Source of the DNA: a bacterium
GTDB taxonomy: Bacteria; Desulfobacterota; Deferrisomatia; Deferrisomatales; BM512
DNA length: 7,187 nt
Direction: 5' to 3'
Assembly (NCBI GenBank): GCA_009724975.1
Contig: SRXB01000104.1
Span: 1-7,187 of the forward strand
Shown here: in pieces, positions 1 through 6,284 of the stretch
Layout: each line of letters begins with the position of its first letter
Position numbering within the stretch: the first letter of the stretch is position 1
Program-made: the position numbers and the translations under genes
The notes under the pieces: generated by a model
What the model was told of the DNA's origin: nothing
The model's input: the letters and a program-made list of their open reading frames with translations, nothing else
Databases searched by the model: none

Positions 1-816
1 GAGGGGGCAAAGGGGCATGCGAACGGTCTCTTCCATGCGCCCCATCATAGCCAGCGCTGTCTTGACGGGAACGGGGTTGGTTTCGATGAAGAGGTCTCGG
101 GCGAGCGGGGCCATCTTGTAGTGCAGGTCCTTCGCAGCGGCTATCTCTCCCCTGGCGTAGACCTTGCACAAGTCGGACATGTCGCGGGGAGCTATGTTGG
201 ACACGACGGATATGACACCCGCGCCGCCTAGTGAGAGGAGGGGCAAAACCGTTGCGTCGTCGCCGGAAACCACGAGGAACTCGTCGCCGCAAAGCTCTAT
301 TATCCGGCTAACCTGCCCAAGGTCGCCGCTGGCTTCCTTTATCCCGATTACTTCCGGTATCGAAGAGATCTTCTTTACGGTATCCGGGCTCATGTTTATG
401 GCGGTGCGCCCGGGGACGTTGTAAAGGAATATAGGGAAGGCGGCCTCCTCGGCCACTTTCTTGTAGTGGAGATACATGCCCTCGGGCGTGGGCTTGTTGT
501 AGTAGGGGGTTATCATGAGCGCCGCGCTGGCGCCCGCTTTTTTGGCGAATTTCGTCAGCTCCACCGCCTCGGCGGTGTTGTTGGAACCGGTGCCGGCTAT
601 TACGGGCACGCGCCCGCGAGCCTCGCTCACCGCCACTTCGATGACCTTCCGGTGCTCGTCGTGGCTTAAGGTTGCCGATTCTCCTGTGGTACCGCAGGGG
701 ACGATGCCGTCAATCCCCTCTTCAATCTGCCAGTTTATGTGCTTGCGGTAGGCGTCCTCGTCAATCGCGCCGTTTTTGAAGGGAGTTACGAGGGCCGTTA
801 TCGCGCCACGGAACAT
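1..816 (-). CDS. dapA: 4-hydroxy-tetrahydrodipicolinate synthase DapA, 3' end cut by window edge
   Basis: DapA condenses pyruvate with aspartate semialdehyde, the first committed step of the diaminopimelate/lysine branch, in the cytoplasm. The 272 residues visible form most of the TIM barrel. The start is ATG at 816, with an AAAGGAG ribosome-binding site at 823-829, 6 nt upstream. Family landmarks are all present: the pyruvate-binding loop CGTTGES (residues 41-47, T43/T44 matching E. coli T44/T45), GTGSNNT (75-81), Y106 (E. coli Y107), YNVPGRT (132-138) containing Y132 and R137 (E. coli Y133, R138), and the Schiff-base lysine K160 in GIKEASGD (E. coli K161). The family is usually about 290 residues, so roughly 20 C-terminal residues lie beyond the left edge. 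It follows the zinc-ribbon gene by 34 nt with no promoter visible between them, so the two are probably co-transcribed. Reading frame is intact throughout; assignment is very secure, although NAL/KDG-aldolase relatives share the fold. Confidence 0.96.
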   Translation of the reverse strand, partial: MFRGAITALVTPFKNGAIDEDAYRKHINWQIEEGIDGIVPCGTTGESATLSHDEHRKVIEVAVSEARGRVPVIAGTGSNNTAEAVELTKFAKKAGASAALMITPYYNKPTPEGMYLHYKKVAEEAAFPIFLYNVPGRTAINMSPDTVKKISSIPEVIGIKEASGDLGQVSRIIELCGDEFLVVSGDDATVLPLLSLGGAGVISVVSNIAPRDMSDLCKVYARGEIAAAKDLHYKMAPLARDLFIETNPVPVKTALAMMGRMEETVRMPLCPL

Positions 817-850
817 GAGTTTCTCCTTTGGGGTGTGTTTAAGCCGCCAA

Positions 851-1138
851 TCATTCTTTCGAGCCGGGACAACCCGCGCAGGCGGGTCCCTTGCCGGCCG
901 CCGCGCAGCCGCCGCCCTCTTTGGGGGCTTTCTTCTGGCTTTTGGGTGCTGGCTTGCCACCCGCGTAGTCGGTGCGGTACCAGCCGGTGCCTTTCAGGGC
1001 GAAAGAGCTTTTGGAAACCATCTTTTCGACGGGTCCTTTGCCGCACTCGGGGCATTTTTCCGGCCTCGGGTCGGAAAGTTTCATTGAAAGCTCGAACTCG
1101 TTCTTGCAGGACGAGCACCGAAATTCGTAAATGGGCAT
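851..1138 (-). CDS. FmdB-family putative zinc-ribbon protein with Cys-containing tail
   Basis: A 95-residue protein of the FmdB/CxxC_CxxC_SSSS regulatory-protein family. Members carry a small zinc ribbon; they were named from a putative regulator beside formamidase, and their molecular role remains poorly defined. Seen in the sequence: MPIYEF at the N-terminus, the CxxC pair C8/C11, the second pair C29/C32 in CPECG, and the family signature SSFALKGTGWYRTDY at 44-58. After that comes a Lys/Pro/Ala/Gly linker and a tail with three further cysteines (C78, C87, C90). I choose ATG 1138 because family members begin MPIYE; the TTG two codons upstream (1144) lies inside the probable ribosome-binding region (AAGG about 9 nt before the ATG). 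A good promoter lies upstream at 1190-1218, and dapA follows 34 nt downstream, so the pair likely forms a transcript. Identity of the family is clear; function is unknown. Confidence 0.9.
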   Translation of the reverse strand: MPIYEFRCSSCKNEFELSMKLSDPRPEKCPECGKGPVEKMVSKSSFALKGTGWYRTDYAGGKPAPKSQKKAPKEGGGCAAAGKGPACAGCPGSKE

Positions 1139-1189
1139 AATCAAACCTTCGAAAACTTGCGTGCTTTTTCCATCTGTAAGGAATTAGAA

Positions 1190-1218
1190 AATATAGCATT
1201 GCTTTTTGCCTTAAGCAA
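1190..1218 (-). promoter_or_regulatory. Predicted sigma-70 promoter for the zinc-ribbon gene and dapA
   Basis: Read on the minus strand, TTGCTT (1218-1213) and TATATT (1195-1190) are separated by exactly 17 nt. Four of six -35 bases and five of six -10 bases match the sigma-70 consensus, and the region is AT-rich in otherwise GC-rich DNA. Transcription would begin near 1183, giving a leader of about 45 nt before ATG 1138. The position between mqnA and the zinc-ribbon gene suggests that the fmdB-like/dapA pair has its own promoter. Confidence 0.6.
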
Positions 1219-1227
1219 AGCCAAAGC

Positions 1228-1265
1228 AAAAAAGGGGCTAGACGACCTTTAAAGGCTTAAGGTCG
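1228..1265 (-). terminator. Possible weak intrinsic terminator at the end of mqnA
   Basis: A 7-bp perfect inverted repeat (CGACCTT at 1243-1249, AAGGTCG at 1259-1265, 9-nt loop) spans the last codons of mqnA. On the minus strand it is followed, after 9 nt, by six T residues (1233-1228). The distance between stem and T-run is longer than in a standard rho-independent terminator, so this is only a candidate. Confidence 0.25.
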
Positions 1266-2047
1266 GGTGCCTTCCCGATGAGCCCGAGCGAGTGCGCCTG
1301 AGCCGCGAAGAGGCCGAGGCCGCAAAGGTGCCAGGCGGTGAGGTCGTAAGAGAGGGTCTGCCAATAGCTGATAAGCTCCTCCTCTCCCATGCCGAGCGCG
1401 GAACTCTCGCAGGCCGCGTATTTTGCGAAAGAACGGTAGGCCCGCTGGCGGGCGGCCACCAGCAGCCTGTATAGGGCGCTGAAAGCCTCCCTCTTTCGCT
1501 CGAAAACATCGCGTCGCGCTATCCAGAGGGCGAAGACGAAGGGGTTGCCCGTGAGCTCCAGCCAAAGCGCGCCCAAATCGTAAACGAAGGGCCACCCGCC
1601 TTCCCGCGCAACCCGTAGCGCCCTGTCGCCTATGAGAAGGGCGGCGTCGGCCCCACTCTCCTCCTCAACGTAGAGGGGGGCAAGTCCCTTCATCCTCTCC
1701 AAAATTATGCGAAGGACCGCCACGGAGCTGGCGGAATCCGGAGAAAGGTGAATCTTGGCGCCCGAAAGCTCTTCAAGCGGGCGGGAGCTGAAAAGCAGGA
1801 CCGACTTCACCTCGCCGATGGAGGAGATGGACAAATCGGGGAGAAAACCGTAATCATCGGGGTTTTTCAGGTATTCAAAGCTGCTGGTCGGAGAAATGTC
1901 TATTTTGCCGTCGAAAAGGAGGCGGCTCAGCTCGGTCGGCACGCCCTTGACTATCTCGAAGCCGCCCATCCGGCCCGATTCCCCCAGGGCCTTGAAAATC
2001 GGCGTGGAGTTGGCGTATTCGATGCGCCCTATCCGAAGGCTTTCCAT
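1238..2047 (-). CDS. mqnA: Chorismate dehydratase MqnA (futalosine menaquinone pathway)
   Basis: MqnA removes water from chorismate to give 3-[(1-carboxyvinyl)oxy]benzoate, the entry step of the futalosine route to menaquinone. It is a cytoplasmic protein with a periplasmic-binding-protein-like fold. The 269-residue length is close to the usual 270-290. Visible family motifs: RIGRIEYANSTPIF (5-18), GVPTELSRLL (35-44) followed by GKIDISPTSS (47-56), the segment VKSVLLFSS (80-88), LSPDSASS (101-108), the ALLIGDRAL block (136-144), and YDLGALWLELTGNPFVFALW (156-175). I choose ATG 2047 rather than the longer frame opening at 2155: residues before it show no family similarity, and GGAG lies 6 nt upstream of 2047. 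It is divergent from the UbiD-family gene, which could act later in the same pathway. MqnD is a related enzyme family, but the N-terminal and GDRAL motifs fit MqnA better. Confidence 0.9.
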   Translation of the reverse strand: MESLRIGRIEYANSTPIFKALGESGRMGGFEIVKGVPTELSRLLFDGKIDISPTSSFEYLKNPDDYGFLPDLSISSIGEVKSVLLFSSRPLEELSGAKIHLSPDSASSVAVLRIILERMKGLAPLYVEEESGADAALLIGDRALRVAREGGWPFVYDLGALWLELTGNPFVFALWIARRDVFERKREAFSALYRLLVAARQRAYRSFAKYAACESSALGMGEEELISYWQTLSYDLTAWHLCGLGLFAAQAHSLGLIGKAPDLKPLKVV

Positions 2048-2173
2048 TAAAAGCTCCAAATCAAAAAGGCCCGGGCTACGCCGCTGGCCCTTTATTTTGC
2101 TTTCGTGGTAAATTGGTTGGATTACAATGGCTACCTTACGACTCCAAAAGGCCAAAGGTCAAGGCCGCGAAAG

Positions 2174-2189
2174 AGGAGAGAGTAATTTG
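2174..2189 (+). promoter_or_regulatory. Ribosome-binding site that decides a TTG start for the UbiD-family gene
   Basis: AGGAG at 2174-2178 sits 8 nt before an in-frame TTG at 2187. The upstream in-frame ATG at 2127 has no Shine-Dalgarno-like sequence before it. The 20 residues it would add (mostly Lys, Arg, Gln, Gly) do not resemble a UbiD N-terminus. Confidence 0.75.
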
Positions 2190-3995
2190 CGCGCTCCCGA
2201 TTCAATCGGTGAATTCATAAAGATGCTGGAAGAGGCGGGGGAACTTCGGCGCATAAGCGCAGAGGTCTCCCACCACCTTGAAATCGCCGCCGCAAGCGAC
2301 CTTGAGATGAAATCCCCGGGCGGCGGCAAGGCCCTTCTCTTTGAAAAGGTCACGGGCCATTCGATGCCCGTACTAGTGAACTCCATGGGCAGCCGCAAGC
2401 GCCTCGCGATGGCCCTCGGCGGCGACGCCGAATTCCACGCGGCCCGCATCGACGACCTATTGAAAACCGCGCCGCCAAAAGGGCTAGGCGGCTTCCTGAA
2501 AATGCTCCCCAAGCTCGCTTCATTGCGCTCTGTTTTGCCAAAACGCAAAAAAAGCGGCTCTGCTCCCTGCCAGGAGGTGATTTACAGGGGCGACGCGGTC
2601 GACCTGACCAAAATCCCCGTCCTCTTTTGCTGGCCCGACGATGGCGGCCCCTTCGTCACACTACCTTGCGTCGTCACCAAAGACCCCGAAAGCGGCAGGC
2701 AGAACGTAGGGATGTACCGCCTCCAGATATATGACAAAAACACCACCGGCATGCACTGGCACATCCACAAGGACGGCTCTGCGAGCCACGATGAATACAA
2801 GCGCCTTGGAAAGCGCATGGAGGTGGCCGTCGCCATAGGGGCCGACCCCGCCATAACCTACGCCGCCACCGCGCCACTGCCGCGAGCCATAGACGAATTC
2901 ATGTTCGCCGGTTTTCTAAAGCAAAGGCCGGTGGATCTGGTGAAGTGCAAGACCGTGGACCTTTGGGTTCCCGCCGAGGCCGAGATAATTCTAGAAGGCT
3001 ACGTTGACCCGGGCGAAACGCGCATTGAGGGGCCTTTCGGCGACCATACCGGCTACTACTCCCCCGCCGACCCCTACCCCGTCTTCCACGTAACCGCCGT
3101 CACCACGCGAAAAAACCCCGTCTACTTCGCCACTGTCGTTGGAATACCGCCGATGGAGGACGAGTGGCTGGGCTGGGCGACGGAAAAACTCTTTTTGCCC
3201 CTCCTTCGCACCAACTGGCCGGAGGTGGAGAAGATGCACCTGCCGGTGGAGGGCGTTTTTCACAATTTTTGCTTCGCGGGGATGAAAAAGCTCTACCCGA
3301 TGCAGGCCAGAAGACTGATGAGCGGCTTTTGGGGGGCGGGCCAGATGAGTTTCACCAAAACCATCTGCGTGATGGACGAGAACGACCCCTTGGGAGACCC
3401 CGTGGCCTGCGCCGAGATGGCCCTGAACCGCCTTCGCATACCCGAAGACGTGGTGATATCGGAAGGGGTGACCGACGCCCTCGACCACTCCTCGCCCTTC
3501 CCCCTTTGGGGCGGCAAACTCGGCCTTGACGCGACCACGAAGATGGAGGGCGAACCCGGTTTCGGCGAGCCTCTTGCAAAAACGGCCAAGACCGGCCCTC
3601 AGGAGATTCTAAAGTCGCTTCAGGGCGAGTTCCCCTCTCTGAAGAGGGTCGAAATCCCCTTTCCCGAGGCGCGCCTCGGGCTGGCGGTACTTGTTATGCA
3701 AAAAGAACGGCCCGGGGAAGGGCTAAAGCTCGCGCGGGCGGCGCTGGCACTTTCGGGTGTGGATATTGCGGTTGCGGTGGAGGGCGTAGAGAAGGAAGCG
3801 CTTCGCACAATCGTCTGGCGCATACTCTCCTCGATTGACGCAAAAAGGGATATCCTTATCGAAGGCGGCAAGATGGCCGTCGACGCCACCGCCAAGCGCA
3901 CCCCCGAGGAAGGGCACTTTCGCGAGTGGCCCAAAGAGGTTTCCCAACCCGAGGAAGTTTTGCGCAAAGCCAGGAGCGTACTTGAAAAAGGTTGA
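2187..3995 (+). CDS. UbiD-family decarboxylase, probably menaquinone biosynthesis (MqnL-like)
   Basis: UbiD-family enzymes use prenylated FMN, supplied by a UbiX-type prenyltransferase, for reversible decarboxylation of aromatic or unsaturated acids. From TTG 2187 the protein has 602 residues, the length of the long menaquinone-associated UbiD forms; E. coli UbiD is about 500. Landmarks (602-residue numbering): the N-terminal segment IGEFIKMLEEAGEL (7-20), NVGMYRLQIYDKNTTGMHWH (173-192) in the cofactor/metal region, EIILEGYVDPGE (266-277), the hallmark EGPFGDHTGYY (281-291), and near the C-terminus VDATAKRTPEEGHFREWP (565-582). It starts divergently from mqnA, which supports a role in decarboxylating the naphthoate intermediate of the futalosine pathway. 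It heads an operon, with cysE only 4 nt downstream. A different aromatic acid substrate cannot be excluded; no ubiX-type gene is in view. The frame is intact. Confidence 0.88.
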   Translation: MRAPDSIGEFIKMLEEAGELRRISAEVSHHLEIAAASDLEMKSPGGGKALLFEKVTGHSMPVLVNSMGSRKRLAMALGGDAEFHAARIDDLLKTAPPKGLGGFLKMLPKLASLRSVLPKRKKSGSAPCQEVIYRGDAVDLTKIPVLFCWPDDGGPFVTLPCVVTKDPESGRQNVGMYRLQIYDKNTTGMHWHIHKDGSASHDEYKRLGKRMEVAVAIGADPAITYAATAPLPRAIDEFMFAGFLKQRPVDLVKCKTVDLWVPAEAEIILEGYVDPGETRIEGPFGDHTGYYSPADPYPVFHVTAVTTRKNPVYFATVVGIPPMEDEWLGWATEKLFLPLLRTNWPEVEKMHLPVEGVFHNFCFAGMKKLYPMQARRLMSGFWGAGQMSFTKTICVMDENDPLGDPVACAEMALNRLRIPEDVVISEGVTDALDHSSPFPLWGGKLGLDATTKMEGEPGFGEPLAKTAKTGPQEILKSLQGEFPSLKRVEIPFPEARLGLAVLVMQKERPGEGLKLARAALALSGVDIAVAVEGVEKEALRTIVWRILSSIDAKRDILIEGGKMAVDATAKRTPEEGHFREWPKEVSQPEEVLRKARSVLEKG

Positions 3996-3999
3996 TGAA

Positions 4000-4989
4000 A
4001 TGGATGACGGCAACAAAAACAAGTTTGAAGTGATACAAGAGGAAGGAATCGTCTGCAACGCGGTGGAGGACCAGGGGAAATCCTGCCGCGAACAGCTCCC
4101 CGCGCTGGTGGAGGCGATACTTGACTCCTGCCGCGAGGGCTCGGAGACGATGACCCACGTGGAATCGGAGCTTTTGCCCTCCAAGGAGGAGATAAAAAAG
4201 CTCGTCAGGATAATGCTGGAGATTGTCTATCCGGGCTACTACGGCGACAAGCAGGTGGACCGCGCCTCGCTCCCCTATTACATAGGCGAAAAAGCCTCGG
4301 AGCTTCTTGAGCGGCTTTCCCTCCAGACCGAGAGGGCCATTCGCCACGAGTGCAGGCGCACCAAGCGCTCCTGCACCCATTGCGTGGAGATGGGGAGGGT
4401 GACGGCCCTGGAATTCCTAAAATCCCTGCCGCGCGTGCGCGAGTTGGCCGCCAGCGATGTGCGCGCCGCCTACCGCGGAGACCCCGCCGCCAAGAGTTTC
4501 GACGAGATAGTCTTTTGCTATCCGGGCCTTTTCGCCGTGACGGTCTACCGCCTCGCCCACGTCCTCCACGGGCAGGGTGTTCCGCTCCTGCCGCGCATAA
4601 TGTCGGAGTACGCCCACGCGGAAACCGGAATAGACATCCACCCGGGCGCAAATATAGACGAGGAATTTTTCATCGACCACGGCTCCGGCGTCGTCATCGG
4701 CGAAACCACCCATATCGGAAAAAGGGTTACCCTCTACCAGGGCGTGACCCTCGGGGCACTTAGCTTCGCCAAGGACGAGAGCGGCGAGCTGGTTCGTGGG
4801 AACAAGCGCCACCCAACGATAGAGGACGAGGTTGTCATCTACTCGGGGGCGACGATTCTGGGCGGCAACACCGTTGTCGGCAAGGGCTGCGTAATAGGCG
4901 GCAACGTCTGGCTCACCCGCTCGGTTCCCCCGGGAACCACGGTGACGATGTCGAGCCCCGACCTGGTCCTTCGCCAGAGGAAAGAATAA
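4000..4989 (+). CDS. cysE: Serine O-acetyltransferase, EpsC/CysE type
   Basis: Transfers acetyl from acetyl-CoA to L-serine to give O-acetylserine, the carbon skeleton for cysteine. Residues 1-190 (329 in total) form the helical N-terminal part, and about 200-329 form the left-handed beta-helix with hexapeptide repeats. Catalytic-site matches: D212 in GIDIHPG and H227 in IDHGSGVVIGETT, separated by 15 residues exactly as D143 and H158 of E. coli CysE; R270-H271 in NKRHP match E. coli R192-H193. The stretch between them is longer (around SFAKDESGELVRG, 257-267), as in EpsC-type enzymes. The C-terminal PPGTTV (316-321) closes the helix. The start is ATG 4000, 4 nt after the UbiD-family stop, with AAAAGG about 9 nt upstream; longer frames opening inside ubiD are rejected. 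It sits in an operon with ubiD and the yidD-like gene. A cysteine-synthase partner is not in this window. Confidence 0.92.
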   Translation: MDDGNKNKFEVIQEEGIVCNAVEDQGKSCREQLPALVEAILDSCREGSETMTHVESELLPSKEEIKKLVRIMLEIVYPGYYGDKQVDRASLPYYIGEKASELLERLSLQTERAIRHECRRTKRSCTHCVEMGRVTALEFLKSLPRVRELAASDVRAAYRGDPAAKSFDEIVFCYPGLFAVTVYRLAHVLHGQGVPLLPRIMSEYAHAETGIDIHPGANIDEEFFIDHGSGVVIGETTHIGKRVTLYQGVTLGALSFAKDESGELVRGNKRHPTIEDEVVIYSGATILGGNTVVGKGCVIGGNVWLTRSVPPGTTVTMSSPDLVLRQRKE

Positions 4990-5379
4990 TTGAGGAGGTT
5001 TTTTCTGGCCGCCGCCCTCGCGTTTATGGCTTCGACCGCCCTCGCGGGCTGGAACCCACAGGGCTGGGAGAAAACGCGGGCAGCCGAGGGGAAGGACGGC
5101 GCAAATCCTCTTCTTGTCGCCGAGAACGGTCTTTTGTCGCTTTATAAAAACGTGCTGGGACCGGTGAACAGCGGCAAATGCCCCTCCTCCCCCACCTGCT
5201 CGGCCTACGCGCGAAAAGCGGTTAATATTTACGGCCCCCTCGTCGGGGTTACGCTTACGGCCAACCGCCTTCTGGGGGAGAATGACGAGTGGCGCTTCTC
5301 GCCGGTCATCTTCACCGACAAGCCCCGCATCTACTCGCCCCCCGAACGCGACTATGAATTTTTGACCGGTGAACGATGA
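4990..5379 (+). CDS. Exported protein with a YidD-like domain
   Basis: A 129-residue protein. The first 19 residues form a signal peptide: MRRFF, a hydrophobic core, and a cleavage site after ALA (residue 19). From about 47 to 97 it matches the YidD (membrane protein insertion efficiency factor) pattern: LLSLYKNVLGPV, then the diagnostic CxxxxxC in CPSSPTCSAYA (C64, C70), then NIYGPLVGVTLTANRLL. The cysteine of the usual C-terminal RCHP segment is absent, replaced by a longer tail containing RFSPVIF and IYSPPERDYEF. Canonical YidD has no signal peptide and acts at the cytoplasmic membrane with YidC, so this protein probably works in the envelope in some other role; that is inference. The TTG start directly abuts the cysE stop, with AGAGGA at 4976-4981 (8 nt spacing). 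An internal GAGGAGG at 4992-4998 might favour CTG 5005, but that would remove the two arginines of the signal peptide. It overlaps the next gene by ATGA. Confidence 0.72.
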   Translation: MRRFFLAAALAFMASTALAGWNPQGWEKTRAAEGKDGANPLLVAENGLLSLYKNVLGPVNSGKCPSSPTCSAYARKAVNIYGPLVGVTLTANRLLGENDEWRFSPVIFTDKPRIYSPPERDYEFLTGER

Positions 5380-6218
5380 AAAAGATTCTCCTCCTTCCGC
5401 TTATCCTCCTTTTGGCCGCCCGCGCGCCAGCCGCGCCCCCTTCCCCCGAAAGCGCCGAGGGGATTTTGTCTTTCGCCGACGCCCTTTACCAAAACGACGA
5501 CAGCTACCGCGCCGCCACCGAATATATGCGGGTTCTCCACCACTTTTCCGAAGAGGACAACCTAGCCAAACGCGCCCTTGCGGGGCTCGGCAAATCCTAC
5601 GCCTCGGCCAAGAGGTGGGAGGACGCCTCGGGGGCCTACGGAGCGCTCTTTGAGCGCGACCCTTCCGACCAAAATCGCCTCAATTACGGCTCGGCGCTCT
5701 ATCTGGCGGGCCGCCACTCCCCCGCCGTAACGGTTTTGTCGGCCAAAAGCGGCGAAAAGCCGCAGTTCAAGACCCTCGCCACCCTGGCGTGGCTTAAATC
5801 CGGCGATTCAGAGGCCTTCAACCCCACCCTCGACGGCAAACTGGTTGCGGAATACGAAAATCTTCCGCGAAAAAGCCCCGCCGTGGCCGGAGCCCTTTCG
5901 GCCCTCCTCCCGGGCTCGGGCCATCTTTATGTAGAGAGGCCCGCCGACGCCTTCACGGCCTTCGTCGTCAACGGCCTCTTCATCTGGGGAACGGTGAACG
6001 CGGCCCGGCAGGGGCGGACGGAAACTGCGGCGGTTCTGGGAGCCGTCGAGCTTGCGTGGTATTCTGGAACGATTGCGGGGGCGATGATTGGCGCGGGCAA
6101 ATACAACGAGCGGGAGAGGGAAGTTTTTTTCCGCCGGGCCGAAGAGGGAATTATGCCCTCCCTTACGCTGGCGCCCTTGCCCGACGGAGCCCTTATAATC
6201 GCCGCGAAGCGCTTTTAG
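5376..6218 (+). CDS. Exported helical-repeat (TPR-like) protein with C-terminal membrane segments
   Basis: A 280-residue protein of no assigned function. Residues 1-20 are a signal peptide (MKK, Leu-rich core, cleavage near APAA at 17-20). Residues 25-140 are rich in paired amphipathic helices with TPR-like spacing and residues, for example ADALYQNDDSYRAATEYMRV (34-53), ALAGLGKSYASAKRWEDASG (67-86) and LNYGSALYLAGRHSPA (102-117). From 168 on, the sequence becomes hydrophobic: ALLPGSGHLYV (176-186), a segment at 190-210 (DAFTAFVVNGLFIW inside it), and another at 217-241 (AVLGAVELAWYS inside it), then KYNEREREVFFRR and a short hydrophobic C-terminus. The PGSGHLY-containing region resembles small Gly-rich membrane modules attached to TPR proteins in deltaproteobacteria, from memory. 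The start ATG overlaps the yidD-like stop (ATGA), so translation is probably coupled and the two products may act together in the envelope. Isoleucine codon use differs from that of several neighbours. Confidence 0.75.
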   Translation: MKKILLLPLILLLAARAPAAPPSPESAEGILSFADALYQNDDSYRAATEYMRVLHHFSEEDNLAKRALAGLGKSYASAKRWEDASGAYGALFERDPSDQNRLNYGSALYLAGRHSPAVTVLSAKSGEKPQFKTLATLAWLKSGDSEAFNPTLDGKLVAEYENLPRKSPAVAGALSALLPGSGHLYVERPADAFTAFVVNGLFIWGTVNAARQGRTETAAVLGAVELAWYSGTIAGAMIGAGKYNEREREVFFRRAEEGIMPSLTLAPLPDGALIIAAKRF

Positions 6219-6222
6219 CCGA

Positions 6223-6251
6223 TTGACCTTGGCCGAATGGGCGGCTAGAAT
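6223..6251 (+). promoter_or_regulatory. Strong predicted sigma-70 promoter for ssb
   Basis: TTGACC (6223-6228) and TAGAAT (6246-6251) are 17 nt apart, each one base from the sigma-70 consensus. The predicted start of transcription is near 6258, leaving a leader of about 27 nt that contains GGAG (6274-6277) 7 nt before the ssb ATG. The promoter lies just after the stop of the preceding gene, so ssb can be expressed independently of the ubiD-cysE operon. Confidence 0.72.
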
Positions 6252-6284
6252 CACCCTCCTACAACGAACCCACGGAGCTTGAAA

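Noticed and set aside
164..1140. Several plus-strand open frames over dapA and the zinc-ribbon gene
   Set aside because: They are antisense to dapA and the FmdB-like gene, whose motifs and ribosome-binding sites are unambiguous; their translations are Arg/Pro-rich shadows.
1201..1233. Repeated AAAGC/GCAAA elements downstream of mqnA that might form a hairpin or operator
   Set aside because: The inverted repeats are short and bulged and no T-run follows on either strand; the AT-rich bias is sufficiently explained by the promoter there.
2097..2128. Possible promoter for the UbiD-family gene (TTGCTT at 2097, TACAAT at 2123)
   Set aside because: The spacing is 20 nt, too long for a confident sigma-70 promoter, and no better pair was found in the shared region.
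2991..3488. 165-residue open frame on the minus strand inside the UbiD-family gene
   Set aside because: It lies wholly antisense to a well-conserved coding region, its Val/Gly/His-rich translation resembles no family, and GC-rich genes commonly give such shadow frames.
3723..4380. Long minus-strand frames (153 and 174 residues) across the ubiD/cysE junction
   Set aside because: Both overlap confidently assigned genes over almost their full length, lack ribosome-binding sites and have low-complexity translations.
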